DNA of 64,000 bases from assembly GCA_020633075.1 (NCBI GenBank), contig JACKEI010000001.1, forward strand, positions 868,001 through 932,000, read 5' to 3'. The notes below the pieces were generated by a model, which searched no databases, was not told the DNA's origin, and saw nothing but the letters and a program-made list of their open reading frames with translations. Below are positions 1 to 13,055 of the stretch, in pieces (the first letter of the stretch is position 1; every line of letters begins with the position of its first letter). The position numbers and the translations under genes were made by a program. Source of the DNA: Sandaracinaceae bacterium. GTDB taxonomy: Bacteria; Myxococcota_A; Polyangia; Polyangiales; Houyiibacteriaceae.

Positions 1-1
1 C

Positions 2-1240
2 GACTCGTCCACGCCCCCCGAGGATCAGGTGCGCGCATTCCTGGCGGCTGGCGTCGACGCGCTGGTGGCGACCGAGCACGACGTGGTCTTCGACTACGGG
101 CCCGCCATCGCCACGGTCGAGGCCACGCTGCCCATGGCGGCGCGCGGGCGCATCAAGGCCTTCCCGGGGCTGGAAGCGACGGCCTTCGTCCCTTACACGG
201 ACTTCCCGCACACCATTGGCCACTACAACGTGTTCCCGGTGGACGCGGTGCCCACTGCCTTCGAGAGCGGCACCCCGGATGACGAGCGCGTGGGTCCCGG
301 CACCGTCTACGACCGCCTGCGGGCCATGCCCGGCCCAGCCCAGCGCATCATCCAGCTCAACCACGCGCGCGGCAGCCGCGTGCCCACCATCTGGCTCGGC
401 TACTTCGACTCGTGCAACTTCGACGCGAGCCTGAGCTTTGCCATGAACGCGGGCTGCAGCGTGGCGAGCGGCATGGGCACGACGGCCTTCGACGCGGACG
501 CCTTCGAGGTCATCAACTTCAAGGACCTGCAGGAGTACCTGACGCAGAACCGCGACTGGCACGCCATCCTGCGCGAGGCTCCGGGCGGCAACCTGCCCAC
601 GGGCACGGCCAACAGCGACTCGCACCGCATCTACAACGAGGAGGCGGGCTTCCCTGTGAACGTGCTCTCCACCAGCAGCACGCTCGCCAACCTGGACGGT
701 GACGCGCTGGTGAGCCTCATCCGCAGCGGCGGTGTGTCCGGAGCGCTGGGGGTCTTCGTGTGGATCGAGGTCTGCGACGAGGCGGGCACCAACTGCCGCA
801 ACCCCAGCAAGACGCCGCTCACCATCACCACCGACAACGTGCAGGTGAACGTGTACGTGGCGGCGCCGCCCTGGGTCCCCGTCGACGAGCTGCGCGTGCG
901 CCTGGGTGGCGAGATCGTCGCGAGGATCGACCTGACGGGTAGCAACCCCGCGGACCCCTTCAGCACCAGCATGGGCGACGTGGTGCGCTACGAGATGACC
1001 GTGAACGTCACGGGCGTCACGGCCGACAGCTTCATCACGGCGGAAGCGGGCTTCGTCTTGCCCACGCTCGTCGACGCGAACGCCAACGGGGTGATCGACC
1101 CCGTCGCGCTGCCGACCGCGCCCGAGCCGTTCACGTCCCTGGTGCGGGGCGCCTCGCCCATCGGCTTCGTGAACCCGGTGTTCCTGGACCGCGACGGGAA
1201 CGCTCAGTACGACCCGCCCGGCATGCCGTTGCCATTGTAA
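2..1240 (+). CDS. PHP/CehA-McbA-like metallo-phosphoesterase, C-terminal part (5' end outside window)
   Basis: The reading frame is open from the window edge (DSSTPPEDQVRAFLAAG...), so the start lies upstream. The first Met or Val codon inside the window, at 29, falls in mid-domain. The segment VATEHD and the later GTANSDSH match the metal-binding motifs of the PHP superfamily, whose CehA/McbA branch contains extracytoplasmic metallohydrolases. The C-terminal 150 residues look like a beta-rich accessory domain and end with two Asp/Asn-rich, EF-hand-like turns (DANANGVID and DRDGNAQYD). The substrate cannot be inferred. A secreted or lipoprotein location is likely by analogy, but the signal sequence is not visible. 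Confidence 0.7.
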   Translation, partial: DSSTPPEDQVRAFLAAGVDALVATEHDVVFDYGPAIATVEATLPMAARGRIKAFPGLEATAFVPYTDFPHTIGHYNVFPVDAVPTAFESGTPDDERVGPGTVYDRLRAMPGPAQRIIQLNHARGSRVPTIWLGYFDSCNFDASLSFAMNAGCSVASGMGTTAFDADAFEVINFKDLQEYLTQNRDWHAILREAPGGNLPTGTANSDSHRIYNEEAGFPVNVLSTSSTLANLDGDALVSLIRSGGVSGALGVFVWIEVCDEAGTNCRNPSKTPLTITTDNVQVNVYVAAPPWVPVDELRVRLGGEIVARIDLTGSNPADPFSTSMGDVVRYEMTVNVTGVTADSFITAEAGFVLPTLVDANANGVIDPVALPTAPEPFTSLVRGASPIGFVNPVFLDRDGNAQYDPPGMPLPL

Positions 1241-1319
1241 CTGCGCGGGAGTTGGGCATAGTGCTCGGGTCCCGTCTCGGACGGGGCTCGCCACTTGGGG
1301 TATTTCTTGGAGGTCTCGC

Positions 1320-2525
1320 ATGTTCGCTGGTCGGAACGAATGGTTGGTCGCACTCACGTTGCTCTCTTGTGGCGCTGCGTCGGTGGGTTGCGGAGGCGGC
1401 AACACGGGCACGGATCAAGGGCCTGACGACCAGGGCTCCCAGGTGGACGCCAACCGGCCGGACACCGGCAGCACGGACGCCGGCACCACCACCCTGCTTG
1501 CCTGTGAGCGCGACGACCTCTTCATGTCCGGCATCGACCTGGCTGCGAAGACGGTGCGTCTGACCAACCCGACGGGGGCGGACATCACCATCGGCGGCAC
1601 CAACTACCAGCTCTGTCAGGGCCCGGGCCTGTACTCGGCCCTGCCCGCCGGCGTGGTCCCGGCCGGCGGGTCGCTGGTGGTGGCCATCCCCTCCTCGCTC
1701 ACCATCGACACCGTCAGCGGCACCCTGGCTCTGTACAACCCGGGCTCGTTCACCACGCGTGACGCCATGCTGGACTACGTGTGCTGGGGCGACGGGGCCG
1801 GTACGCCGCGCCTGAACATCGCGCAGCGTGTGGGCACGGACGGCACGGTGCTCTGGGACGACGGCGGCTGCGTGCAGCTGGCGGGCAGCACGGACCTCTA
1901 CCTGCGCACCGGCACCCCGGGCAACACCGCGTCCGACTACCGCAACTCGCCGAGCAACGTGGTGTGTATGGTGAGCTCCACGGACGCCGGGGTGGACGCG
2001 GGCGTGACCGACATGGGCGTGGATGCGGGCCCGGTCGCGATCCTCGAGTGTGAGCGGACGACGCTGATCATCGAGAGCGTGAACACGCAGACGGGGGAGA
2101 TCACCCTCTACAACCCGACCGGCAGCACCATCACGACGACGGGCGACTACCAGCTGTGCCAGGGCCCCGGCAACTACGCGGCGGTCCCCGCGCACACCTA
2201 TGCCGCTTACAGTCGGCACACGTTCAGCGCGCCCGGTACCATCACGGTGGGCGCCGACGCCACCTTGGCTCTCTACAGCTCGGCGAGCTTCGGGTCGCGC
2301 AACGCCATGGTGGACTACATGTGTTGGGGCACGGGCGGGACGCGTCCGCGCCTGACCGAAGCGCAGACGGTGGGCACGGACGGAACGGCCCTCTGGAGCG
2401 GAGGGTGCACGCCTGCGGCCGCTAACGCGACCATCTACCGGGCGCCCGGCACGGAGGGGAACGCGGCCGGGGACTACACGACCGTCGCGCCCGCCCCGGC
2501 GATCGACTGCAATCCCGTCATCTGA
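1320..2525 (+). CDS. Lipoprotein with two lamin-tail-like repeats
   Basis: A 401-residue protein. It opens with a lipoprotein signal (hydrophobic stretch ending SVGCGGG, Cys at about residue 24), followed by a low-complexity Asp/Gly/Thr linker. Two homologous units of about 150 residues follow. Each has a paired-Cys start (CERDD.., CERTT..), a YQLCQGPG(L/N)Y motif and a D(Y)xCWG motif. The repeat plan (TLxLYNP, LALY) resembles lamin-tail-like domains of secreted bacterial proteins. A second Asp/Gly linker separates the units. An outer-membrane or surface structural role is inferred; no catalytic motif is seen. It begins 79 bases after the PHP gene and may be co-transcribed. Confidence 0.65.
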   Translation: MFAGRNEWLVALTLLSCGAASVGCGGGNTGTDQGPDDQGSQVDANRPDTGSTDAGTTTLLACERDDLFMSGIDLAAKTVRLTNPTGADITIGGTNYQLCQGPGLYSALPAGVVPAGGSLVVAIPSSLTIDTVSGTLALYNPGSFTTRDAMLDYVCWGDGAGTPRLNIAQRVGTDGTVLWDDGGCVQLAGSTDLYLRTGTPGNTASDYRNSPSNVVCMVSSTDAGVDAGVTDMGVDAGPVAILECERTTLIIESVNTQTGEITLYNPTGSTITTTGDYQLCQGPGNYAAVPAHTYAAYSRHTFSAPGTITVGADATLALYSSASFGSRNAMVDYMCWGTGGTRPRLTEAQTVGTDGTALWSGGCTPAAANATIYRAPGTEGNAAGDYTTVAPAPAIDCNPVI

Positions 2526-2555
2526 GCTCCGCTGTGAGGGCGCGCGGCCAGCTGC

Positions 2556-2978
2556 CTACTTCGGGGGGAGCTGGCTGCCGCGCGGGGGCTTGCCCATCAG
2601 CTTCTCGTAGATGACGTTGCCCAGGCTGTCGACCATCAGGTTCTCGACGATGGCCTCGATGCGCTCGCGCTCGGACTCGCTGCCGTACACGAAGCCGATG
2701 CCCATGCCGGGCTCGCCGTCGTCCACGACCTCGTCCGGCGCCACGGTCCACTGCACCTTGCCGCGCAGCACCAGGGGGTTCTCCAGCGTGGGGACGCACA
2801 GCTTGAAGTTGAACTCGGTCCCGATGCCCAGCGGGCGCTCCGTGCGGATGAAGGTCCCGCCGCGGCTGATGTTCTTGGTGTAGTCGGCGAAGAAGGAGTT
2901 CAGTCGCTTGTATTCGACCTTGAGCTCGATGGGGGCACGCTCCCCCCCACCGCGGCGGTCTTTTGAGTCTGTGGACAC
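2556..2978 (-). CDS. PilZ-domain protein, TIGR02266 type
   Basis: A 141-residue protein matching the small PilZ proteins common in myxobacteria. Segments such as RAPIELKVEYKRLNSFF, YTKNISRGGTFIRT and GMGIGFVY are typical, and PilZ domains usually bind cyclic di-GMP. The frame is open to 3173, but the upstream part is unlike coding sequence and would run over the sigma-factor start. The GTG at 2978 (VSTDSKDRR) gives the normal family length, so it was chosen. It is divergent from the sigma factor at 3151, leaving a shared promoter region of about 170 bases. The exact start is uncertain. Confidence 0.75.
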   Translation of the reverse strand: MSTDSKDRRGGGERAPIELKVEYKRLNSFFADYTKNISRGGTFIRTERPLGIGTEFNFKLCVPTLENPLVLRGKVQWTVAPDEVVDDGEPGMGIGFVYGSESERERIEAIVENLMVDSLGNVIYEKLMGKPPRGSQLPPK

Positions 2979-3150
2979 CGGAGGATTAAAGCCCCCCGCG
3001 AGGCTGCGGTCAAAATCGAGCGCAGCCGGCCCAAGGTTTAACCACCGGATGGTTGTCCTAGCTCCCGTGTTTGCGTACGTTTCCCCCACCTCGAAGCCGG
3101 AAGAGGGCTCCGCCTCTGGCGAGTTCCTGATCCCGCCCGAGCGTAGGACC

Positions 3151-3756
3151 ATGGACACCGCCGACGCGCGCACCGAGATGGAGCTGCTTTCCCTGGCGCA
3201 GTCGGGCGACCGGCGTGCGTTTGCGGGGCTGGTGCGGCTGCACCACGGGCGCTTGGTGGCGTGCGCTCATCAGCTGCTGGGGTCCAGCGCCGAGGTGGAC
3301 GACGCCGTGCAAGAGAGCTTCATCCGCGCGTGGCGGGCGCTGCCGCGCTTCGACGGGCGCGCGCGCTTGTCCACGTGGCTGTACCGCATCTGCGTGAACG
3401 TCTGCCTGAACCGCATGCGCGGCAACCGTCGGCACGCCGCCGCGGACGTGGACGACCCCAAGCTGCCCGAGCCCACGGCGGACGCCGAGGCGGTCGGGGT
3501 GGACCCGCTGCGCACCCTGGAGCAGGCCCAGCTCTACGGGCGGGTGGGAGCGGCGCTCGAGACGCTGAGCCCGTCGCTGCGTAGCGCCGTGGTGCTGGTG
3601 CTGCTGCAGGGCATGTCGCACAAGGAGGCGGGAGACGCGCTGGGCTGCGCCGAGGGCACCGTGGCCTGGCGCATCCACGAGGCGCGCCGGCGGCTCAAGG
3701 ACCTGCTCAGCGATCTGGTGGAGCCCGACGCGCTGGCCGCGGGAGGTGGGGCATGA
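3151..3756 (+). CDS. RNA polymerase sigma factor, ECF (sigma-70) family
   Basis: A 201-residue protein with sigma region 2 (AVQESFIRAWRALPRFDG and STWLYRI, roughly residues 45-80) and region 4 (SHKEAGDALGCAEGTVAWRIHEAR, about 155-180). There is no region 3, as expected for ECF sigma factors. The ATG at 3151 gives a normal N-terminus (MDTADARTEMELL). The longer frame upstream to 2908 lies antisense to the PilZ gene. Its stop overlaps the next start by 4 bases (ATGA), the usual layout for an ECF sigma factor and its regulator. Confidence 0.88.
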   Translation: MDTADARTEMELLSLAQSGDRRAFAGLVRLHHGRLVACAHQLLGSSAEVDDAVQESFIRAWRALPRFDGRARLSTWLYRICVNVCLNRMRGNRRHAAADVDDPKLPEPTADAEAVGVDPLRTLEQAQLYGRVGAALETLSPSLRSAVVLVLLQGMSHKEAGDALGCAEGTVAWRIHEARRRLKDLLSDLVEPDALAAGGGA

Positions 3757-5096
3757 CCCAGCCTGCTCGCGCGCGTCTGGACGCCATCCTGGACCTTGGG
3801 CTGGAGCACGCCCCCGCGACCGAGCTCGCCTGGCTCGCGGCCGAGCGAGCCCGAGACGCCGCGTTCGACGCCGAGGTCCGTGCGCTGCTGGAGGTCCAGG
3901 GTCACGTCGCCGCGTGGGGCGAGCACATGGGGGCCGCGGCCGCGTCGCTTGGTTCGGTGGAGGGAGCGCTGGCCGGGATCTTCGACGGGCTGGACGCCGG
4001 CCTCTACGACGACGGCCTCACGCTGGACGCCGCGCCACAGTTTCAGGACGAAGACGAGGCGGTGGTCGGTCTGGGCGCGCGCCCCGCTACTGCCGCAGCG
4101 GCTGCTGCCCCTGCTGCCGCTGCGGTAGCTGCCCCTGCTGCCCCTGCTGCTGCGCCACGCGCCGAGGGGCGCCTGCTCCGCCTGGTGCGAGACAACCGCG
4201 CCGCCCAGGTGCTCGCCGCCGCCGCCGCCGTGACCGTCGTGGTCACCGCCGGGCTCTCGGCCGTGCGTCTGAGCGCCCCAAACGCAGAAGAGTCCGCCAC
4301 GGGCTCGGCAGCGTCCCCCGCCGTGGCCGTGAGCGCCGCGCCTGCGGAACCCCAGGCGGCCGCACCCATGGCGCAGGCCCCCTCTCCGACGGCTGCCCCG
4401 GTGAGCCCCGACGCGCCCCTGCTCGACGGGCTCGAGCTACGCCAGCAGGCCGCACAGGACCAAGAGGCGCACGCGGAGCTGCACGCCGAGGCCGACGATG
4501 CGGTCCCCTTGCAGGAGGGTGCGCGCGCCATCGGAGGCGAGGCGCACGGCCAGCTGGGCGCCATGGGTGGCGCACCCCCGGGCCAGCCTGCGCCAATCGT
4601 CGCCGCAGCGCCGCCGGTCGCGCGCGCCGCGGCTCCCACCTCCACGTCCAGCTCGGTCGGTACCGCGCGGCCCTCCGGCTCGGCCGCCGACACCGTGGCT
4701 TTCGAGGATTCCTATTATGCGCGCGGCCGCAGCGCTCCTTCGTCGCCGCGTTCGGCGACGGGCGGGTCCAGCGGCGCGTCAGCCCCCGCGGAGGCCGTGG
4801 CGCCCGCTCCGCCGGCACCCGTCGCCCCTGAGCCCGCGCCCCGCTACCGCACCTGGGCTGCCCTCCGGCCAGCGCTCGAGGCCTGTCTGCAGGCTGGGCA
4901 CGAGGTGAGGGTGGAGGTCCAGCGCGGTACCGGTGCCGTGCGCGTCGTCGCGGCGCCGTCGGCCAGCGCGGCCGAGCTGCGCTGCGTGCGCGACGCAGCC
5001 AGCGCCAGCGCCATCGCGCCGCCGCCCACCGTCACGCGCCAGCTCGTTGCGACGCGCCGGCCGTCAGCCGCCGTATCCGACACGCCCTCACAGTGA
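3753..5096 (+). CDS. Ala/Pro-rich single-pass membrane protein, probable anti-sigma factor
   Basis: A 447-residue protein translationally coupled (ATGA overlap) to the ECF sigma factor. The N-terminal 110 residues are soluble and acidic. They are followed by low-complexity Ala/Pro runs, one predicted membrane helix at about 150-172 (VLAAAAAVTVVVTAGL), and a long Ala/Pro/Gln-rich region that ends in a small folded domain (YRTWAALRPALEACLQAGHEVRVEV). No classical zinc-binding HxxxCxxC anti-sigma motif is present. The role is inferred from position and topology: a cytoplasmic sigma-binding N-terminus, one helix and a periplasmic C-terminus. Low complexity makes homology inference weak. Confidence 0.6.
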   Translation: MTQPARARLDAILDLGLEHAPATELAWLAAERARDAAFDAEVRALLEVQGHVAAWGEHMGAAAASLGSVEGALAGIFDGLDAGLYDDGLTLDAAPQFQDEDEAVVGLGARPATAAAAAAPAAAAVAAPAAPAAAPRAEGRLLRLVRDNRAAQVLAAAAAVTVVVTAGLSAVRLSAPNAEESATGSAASPAVAVSAAPAEPQAAAPMAQAPSPTAAPVSPDAPLLDGLELRQQAAQDQEAHAELHAEADDAVPLQEGARAIGGEAHGQLGAMGGAPPGQPAPIVAAAPPVARAAAPTSTSSSVGTARPSGSAADTVAFEDSYYARGRSAPSSPRSATGGSSGASAPAEAVAPAPPAPVAPEPAPRYRTWAALRPALEACLQAGHEVRVEVQRGTGAVRVVAAPSASAAELRCVRDAASASAIAPPPTVTRQLVATRRPSAAVSDTPSQ

Positions 5097-5112
5097 TAGC
5101 CTCCGCACCACG

Positions 5113-9102
<3,990 letters not shown>

Positions 9103-9104
9103 AC

Positions 9105-9665
9105 ATGGCACAGGCCACCGTTCTGATGCGCATCGGGGTCGAGCTGGCGGACGTGGACCGCGGGGTCTACGAGTCCCTGGACCTGCGCGTGGCCCAGCAC
9201 CCGTCGGAGTCCGAGGCGCGCGTGGTCATCCGCGCGCTGGCGCGCTGTCTGCTCCACGAGGAGGGGCTCGATTTTGGCCGCGGCCTGTCCAACGTGGAGG
9301 AGCCGGCGCTGGCGCGGCCCGGTCAGCACGGCGGCTACGCCTTGTGGGTGGATCTGGGCGCGCCCTCGGCCGACCGCGTGCACCGCGCCAGCAAGCTCGC
9401 GGACCGGGTGGTCATCGTCACCGACAAGGACGCACAGAGCCTCCGCAAGGAGTGGGGCAGCCGCAACATCCACGCCGCGGACAAGGTGGAGGTGCTCATC
9501 CTCCCACGCGACTTCGTGGACAAACTGGCGGCGCGCCTGGGTCGCAACGACGCGTGGGTGGTGTCCTTGGTGGAGGGCAACCTGAGCGTCACCGCGCACG
9601 GGGAGTCGCACGCCTGCGAGCTGGTGAAGACCACGGTGGAGCGCTTCCTGAGCGACGCTGGCTAG
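9105..9665 (+). CDS. yaeQ: YaeQ family protein
   Basis: A 186-residue protein of normal YaeQ length. It shows the family pattern of an N-terminal strand region (ATVLMRIGVELADVDRGVYE), LRVAQHPSESEARVVIRALA, LDFGRGLSNVEEPAL and ALWVDLGAPS. YaeQ proteins adopt a PD-(D/E)XK nuclease-like fold; their biochemical role is unsettled. It starts 2 bases after the kinase stop, so it is almost certainly in the same transcript, although no functional link is known. ATG 9105 is chosen because the longer upstream frame is antisense-like low-complexity sequence inside the kinase gene. Confidence 0.85.
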   Translation: MAQATVLMRIGVELADVDRGVYESLDLRVAQHPSESEARVVIRALARCLLHEEGLDFGRGLSNVEEPALARPGQHGGYALWVDLGAPSADRVHRASKLADRVVIVTDKDAQSLRKEWGSRNIHAADKVEVLILPRDFVDKLAARLGRNDAWVVSLVEGNLSVTAHGESHACELVKTTVERFLSDAG

Positions 9666-9775
9666 CAGCCGCGGTGTCGTAGCGCGCGCGGCGTCGCTCC
9701 GAGAAGGCCGCTGCGCGCACGCCCTTCCGCCCGGAACACTAGTCACCGGGGGTGGCATTTGGGATAGTCGCGCGC

Positions 9776-11491
9776 ATGGCGCAGAATCGTTCGATCCTTG
9801 GTGTGGCCGCTCGGGACCTCAACCGCTTGCGGGCGGTGTCGGCCACGGTCGCGCGACACGGCTTCGGCGAGCTGCTGATGCGCACCGCCGTCGGGCGCCG
9901 GCTCTTTCCGGACCGCAACGTGCCGGCGACGGACGCCGCGCTGGCTGGCTCGCCGGAGGCGCAGCGCTTCGCCCACATGCTGGGTGAGCTGGGGCCCACG
10001 TTCATCAAGCTCGGGCAGATTCTGTCCATGCGGCACGACCTCTTCTCGCCCGAGTTCATCAAGGCGCTGGAGGGGCTGCAGGACGGCGCGCCCGTGCTCT
10101 CGTTCGACGAGGTGCGCGGCGTGGTCGAGGCCGGCCTCGGCGGCACGCTCGAGGAGCTCTACCGGTCGTTCGAGCGCGAGCCGCTGGCCACAGCGTCCAT
10201 CGCGCAGACCCACCTGGCGACCACCTTGGACGGCGACCGCGTGGTGGTGAAGGTGCAGCGGCCGGGCATCGAGGACGTGATGCGTGGGGACCTCGACCTG
10301 CTCTACCTCGGGGCGCAGGTGCTGGAGGCGAGCATCGACGAGATGGGGCTCGCCAACGTGAGCGAGATCGTCACCACCTTCGAGAAGGGCCTGCTCAAGG
10401 AATTGAACTTCACCGAAGAGCTCGGGAGCTTGCTGCGCATGCGCAAGAACCTGGACCCCGAGCACAGCGTCGTGGTGCCGCGCCCCTACGCCGAGCTGTC
10501 CTGCAAGACGGTGCTCACCATGGAGTTCTTCCCCGGCAAGCCGGTGCGCAAGATCGAGCCGCGCTCCAAGGAGGCCGAGCACGCCGTCACCGAGATCGTG
10601 CACTCCGCCTGCAAGCAGGTCTTCATCGACGGCTTCTTCCACGGTGACCCGCACGCGGGGAACATCCTCATCAACGAGGACGGCAAGCTGTGCATGATCG
10701 ACCTCGGGCTGGTGGGGAGCCTCACGGCCGACCAGCGCGCGGACCTGGTCACGCTCATCATCGCCGCCATCGCGAACGACTCGGCCACCACGGCTCGCAT
10801 CCTGATGAAGATGGGCACGCCCACGCAGCGGGTGAACATCGCGGAGCTCAAGGCCGAGATCGAGCGCATCCGCGGGCAGTACCTGGTGGTCGACAACATC
10901 GGCGACGTGGACTCGGGGGCGTTCGCGGAGGAGTTCGCCGACGCAGCCGCGAAGTTCCGCATCAAGCTGGCGCCGGAGTACGCGCTGCTCATCAAGGCCG
11001 CGGCCACGGTGGAGGGCATCGTGCGCAGCCTGCACCCGGACGTGGACCTGCTGGGCATCACCAAGCCCTACGCCGAGCAGCTGCTGGCGGCGCGCTTCTC
11101 TCCGCAGGCCATGCTGCAAGGGGCGGTGGGCGAGGTGGCCGGGCTGGGCGCGATGGTCAAGAACCTGCCCACGCAGCTGGATCAGATTCTGCACGACATG
11201 CAGGAGGGCAACCTGCAGGTGCGCGCCGTGACGCCCGAGCTGGACGACATCCCGGCGATGATCCACTCGCACGCGAGCCGGCTCGCGCTCACGGCGTTCG
11301 CCAGCTCCATGACGCTGGGCGCAGCGCTGGTGTTTCCGCCCAACGCGGAAGGCACCGCCGCGCTGCTGCTGAGCGGCGTCGCGGCCGTGGCGGCCGGCTT
11401 CGCGTGGACCATCCTCTGGGGCTGGCACTTCGTCGGGCGCGGCAAGCCTGTGAAGGTCACGCCGCTGCTGAAGCTGTTCCGGCGCGGCTGA
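9776..11491 (+). CDS. ABC1/AarF/UbiB-family atypical kinase
   Basis: A 571-residue member of the ABC1/UbiB family. The KxGQ motif (FIKLGQILSMR) occurs with VVVKVQRPG, catalytic-loop-like HGDPHAGNIL and DLGLVG. Two hydrophobic helices lie at the C-terminus (LALTAFASSMTLGAALVF and a following helix ending GWHFV). This arrangement fits UbiB-type proteins that act at the inner membrane on isoprenoid-quinone biosynthesis or lipid transport. An in-frame GTG at 9752 would add 8 residues; ATG 9776 was preferred. No quinone-biosynthesis genes are adjacent, so the exact substrate is unknown. Confidence 0.88.
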   Translation: MAQNRSILGVAARDLNRLRAVSATVARHGFGELLMRTAVGRRLFPDRNVPATDAALAGSPEAQRFAHMLGELGPTFIKLGQILSMRHDLFSPEFIKALEGLQDGAPVLSFDEVRGVVEAGLGGTLEELYRSFEREPLATASIAQTHLATTLDGDRVVVKVQRPGIEDVMRGDLDLLYLGAQVLEASIDEMGLANVSEIVTTFEKGLLKELNFTEELGSLLRMRKNLDPEHSVVVPRPYAELSCKTVLTMEFFPGKPVRKIEPRSKEAEHAVTEIVHSACKQVFIDGFFHGDPHAGNILINEDGKLCMIDLGLVGSLTADQRADLVTLIIAAIANDSATTARILMKMGTPTQRVNIAELKAEIERIRGQYLVVDNIGDVDSGAFAEEFADAAAKFRIKLAPEYALLIKAAATVEGIVRSLHPDVDLLGITKPYAEQLLAARFSPQAMLQGAVGEVAGLGAMVKNLPTQLDQILHDMQEGNLQVRAVTPELDDIPAMIHSHASRLALTAFASSMTLGAALVFPPNAEGTAALLLSGVAAVAAGFAWTILWGWHFVGRGKPVKVTPLLKLFRRG

Positions 11492-11564
11492 GCGGCTGTT
11501 CCGCGCGGCGCGGCGGAGCACGCGTCGAGAGCCCGCTTCACACGACGGACTGACGGTTCACGAC

Positions 11565-12920
11565 ATGGAAGAGTACATTGTCATTGGTGCGGGGTTCTCG
11601 GGGCTCGCTGCGGCGGATGCGCTGTCTGCCGCCGGTAAGCGAGTCACGATCCTGGAGGCACGCGACCGCGTGGGAGGCCGCGCGCGCACCGAGCAGTTGC
11701 CGGATGGCATCTGGCTGGACTACGGGGGGCAGTGGCTTGGACCGGGGCAGACGGAGATGTACGCCCTCGCGCAGAAGCTCGGACACAGCACCTGGCCCAT
11801 GTTCGTCCGTGGCTATGTCCGAAGCATCTACTCGGGTGTCGCAGGAAGGTACAAGGGTTCGATACCCTACAACTTGCCGGTCGCGGCACAGTTGAACTTG
11901 GGGCTGTCGATCGCCCGTTGGTATTGGCAGTCTTTCCGTATCGACCTCGACGCGCCCTGGACATCCAACCACGCAGGAGCCTTGGATGCCATGAGCGTGG
12001 GTGACTGGATTCGCCGACAGCTGAGTCACCCAGATGCAAGAAGCGTTTTTCGTGTCGTCATCGAGAGTGTCTTCGCGGCCCACCCCGACGACATCAGCCT
12101 CTTGCACGCCTTGCACTACACCCGCAGCGGCAACGGACTGATGTCTTTGGTCGAGTCCTCGGGCGGTGCCCAACAGGATCGCGTGCAACGCGGCATGCAG
12201 CCTCTCGCGGAGTCCTATCTGGGTACCCTCGAGCAGCGGGGCGTGGTTTGCCGGCTCAATCAGGCGGTTCAGCGCATCGACCAGCGCAACGGGGCAGTGC
12301 AGGTCCACACGCGCTCGGAGCAGTTCTCGGCGGACCGAGTGATCTGTGCAGCCCCTCCCGCGTTGGCTGCGGACATCTCCTATGACCCGCCCTTGCCGGA
12401 CGACAAGCTCACGTGCCTGAAGAACCTAGCGCCGGGATGTGCGATCAAGTGCTTCGCGGTCTACGACCGGCCGTTCTGGCGGTCACAAGGTTGGTCGGGC
12501 TCAGCCGTGAGCGACGTCGCGCCAATCCACGTGTGCTTCGACGTGACACCACCCGGCGAGAGCCGCGGCATTCTCATGGGGTTCATCGAGGGACGCGACG
12601 CGGTCGAGTATAGCGAGAAGACTCCCGAGCAGCGCCGGGACAAGTACCTGGATGCACTCGTGTCCTTCTTCGGCCCTGAGGCGCGTCGACCTGTCGCGTA
12701 CTACGATCACACGTGGCGGCACGACGAGTGGGCTCGTGGCTGCTACGCCGGGATCGCGCCTCCGGGCCACTGGACGTCCGTCGGCCATCAACTGCGCGCG
12801 CCTCATGGACGTATCCACTGGGCTGGCACCGAGACGAGCACGCACTGGACCGGCTACTTCGAAGGCGCGGTCCGCGCCGGAAAGCGCGCCGCAGCAGAGG
12901 TCCTCGGACATTCGCGCTGA
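11565..12920 (+). CDS. Flavin-dependent amine oxidase family protein
   Basis: A 451-residue protein with an N-terminal FAD Rossmann motif (YIVIGAGFSGLAAADAL), followed by EARDRVGGRART and YGGQWLGPGQ. A C-terminal FAD-binding segment (IHWAGTETSTHWTGYFEGAV) completes the monoamine-oxidase pattern. It probably oxidises an amine with O2, giving aldehyde, ammonia and H2O2. There is no signal peptide. Codon use is visibly less GC-rich than the neighbours, with many A/T third positions around 11.8-12.2 kb, which suggests horizontal acquisition. It is an isolated gene with no strong Shine-Dalgarno sequence before ATG 11565. Confidence 0.87.
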   Translation: MEEYIVIGAGFSGLAAADALSAAGKRVTILEARDRVGGRARTEQLPDGIWLDYGGQWLGPGQTEMYALAQKLGHSTWPMFVRGYVRSIYSGVAGRYKGSIPYNLPVAAQLNLGLSIARWYWQSFRIDLDAPWTSNHAGALDAMSVGDWIRRQLSHPDARSVFRVVIESVFAAHPDDISLLHALHYTRSGNGLMSLVESSGGAQQDRVQRGMQPLAESYLGTLEQRGVVCRLNQAVQRIDQRNGAVQVHTRSEQFSADRVICAAPPALAADISYDPPLPDDKLTCLKNLAPGCAIKCFAVYDRPFWRSQGWSGSAVSDVAPIHVCFDVTPPGESRGILMGFIEGRDAVEYSEKTPEQRRDKYLDALVSFFGPEARRPVAYYDHTWRHDEWARGCYAGIAPPGHWTSVGHQLRAPHGRIHWAGTETSTHWTGYFEGAVRAGKRAAAEVLGHSR

Positions 12921-13055
12921 CCAGAGACGGTTCATCTGGGCTGCGCCGCACCACGTGACGCGCGGGCGCCTCCGTGAGGTCGACCGTCCGTACGGCCTCG
13001 TCGCGTCCATCGAGTGCCTCTCGGCGATAGGGTCCTCGGTGCGACTGATGGTCGC

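Noticed and set aside
9743..11521. 592-codon open frame antisense to the AarF/UbiB gene
   Set aside because: Same shadow effect; the plus strand carries the family motifs.
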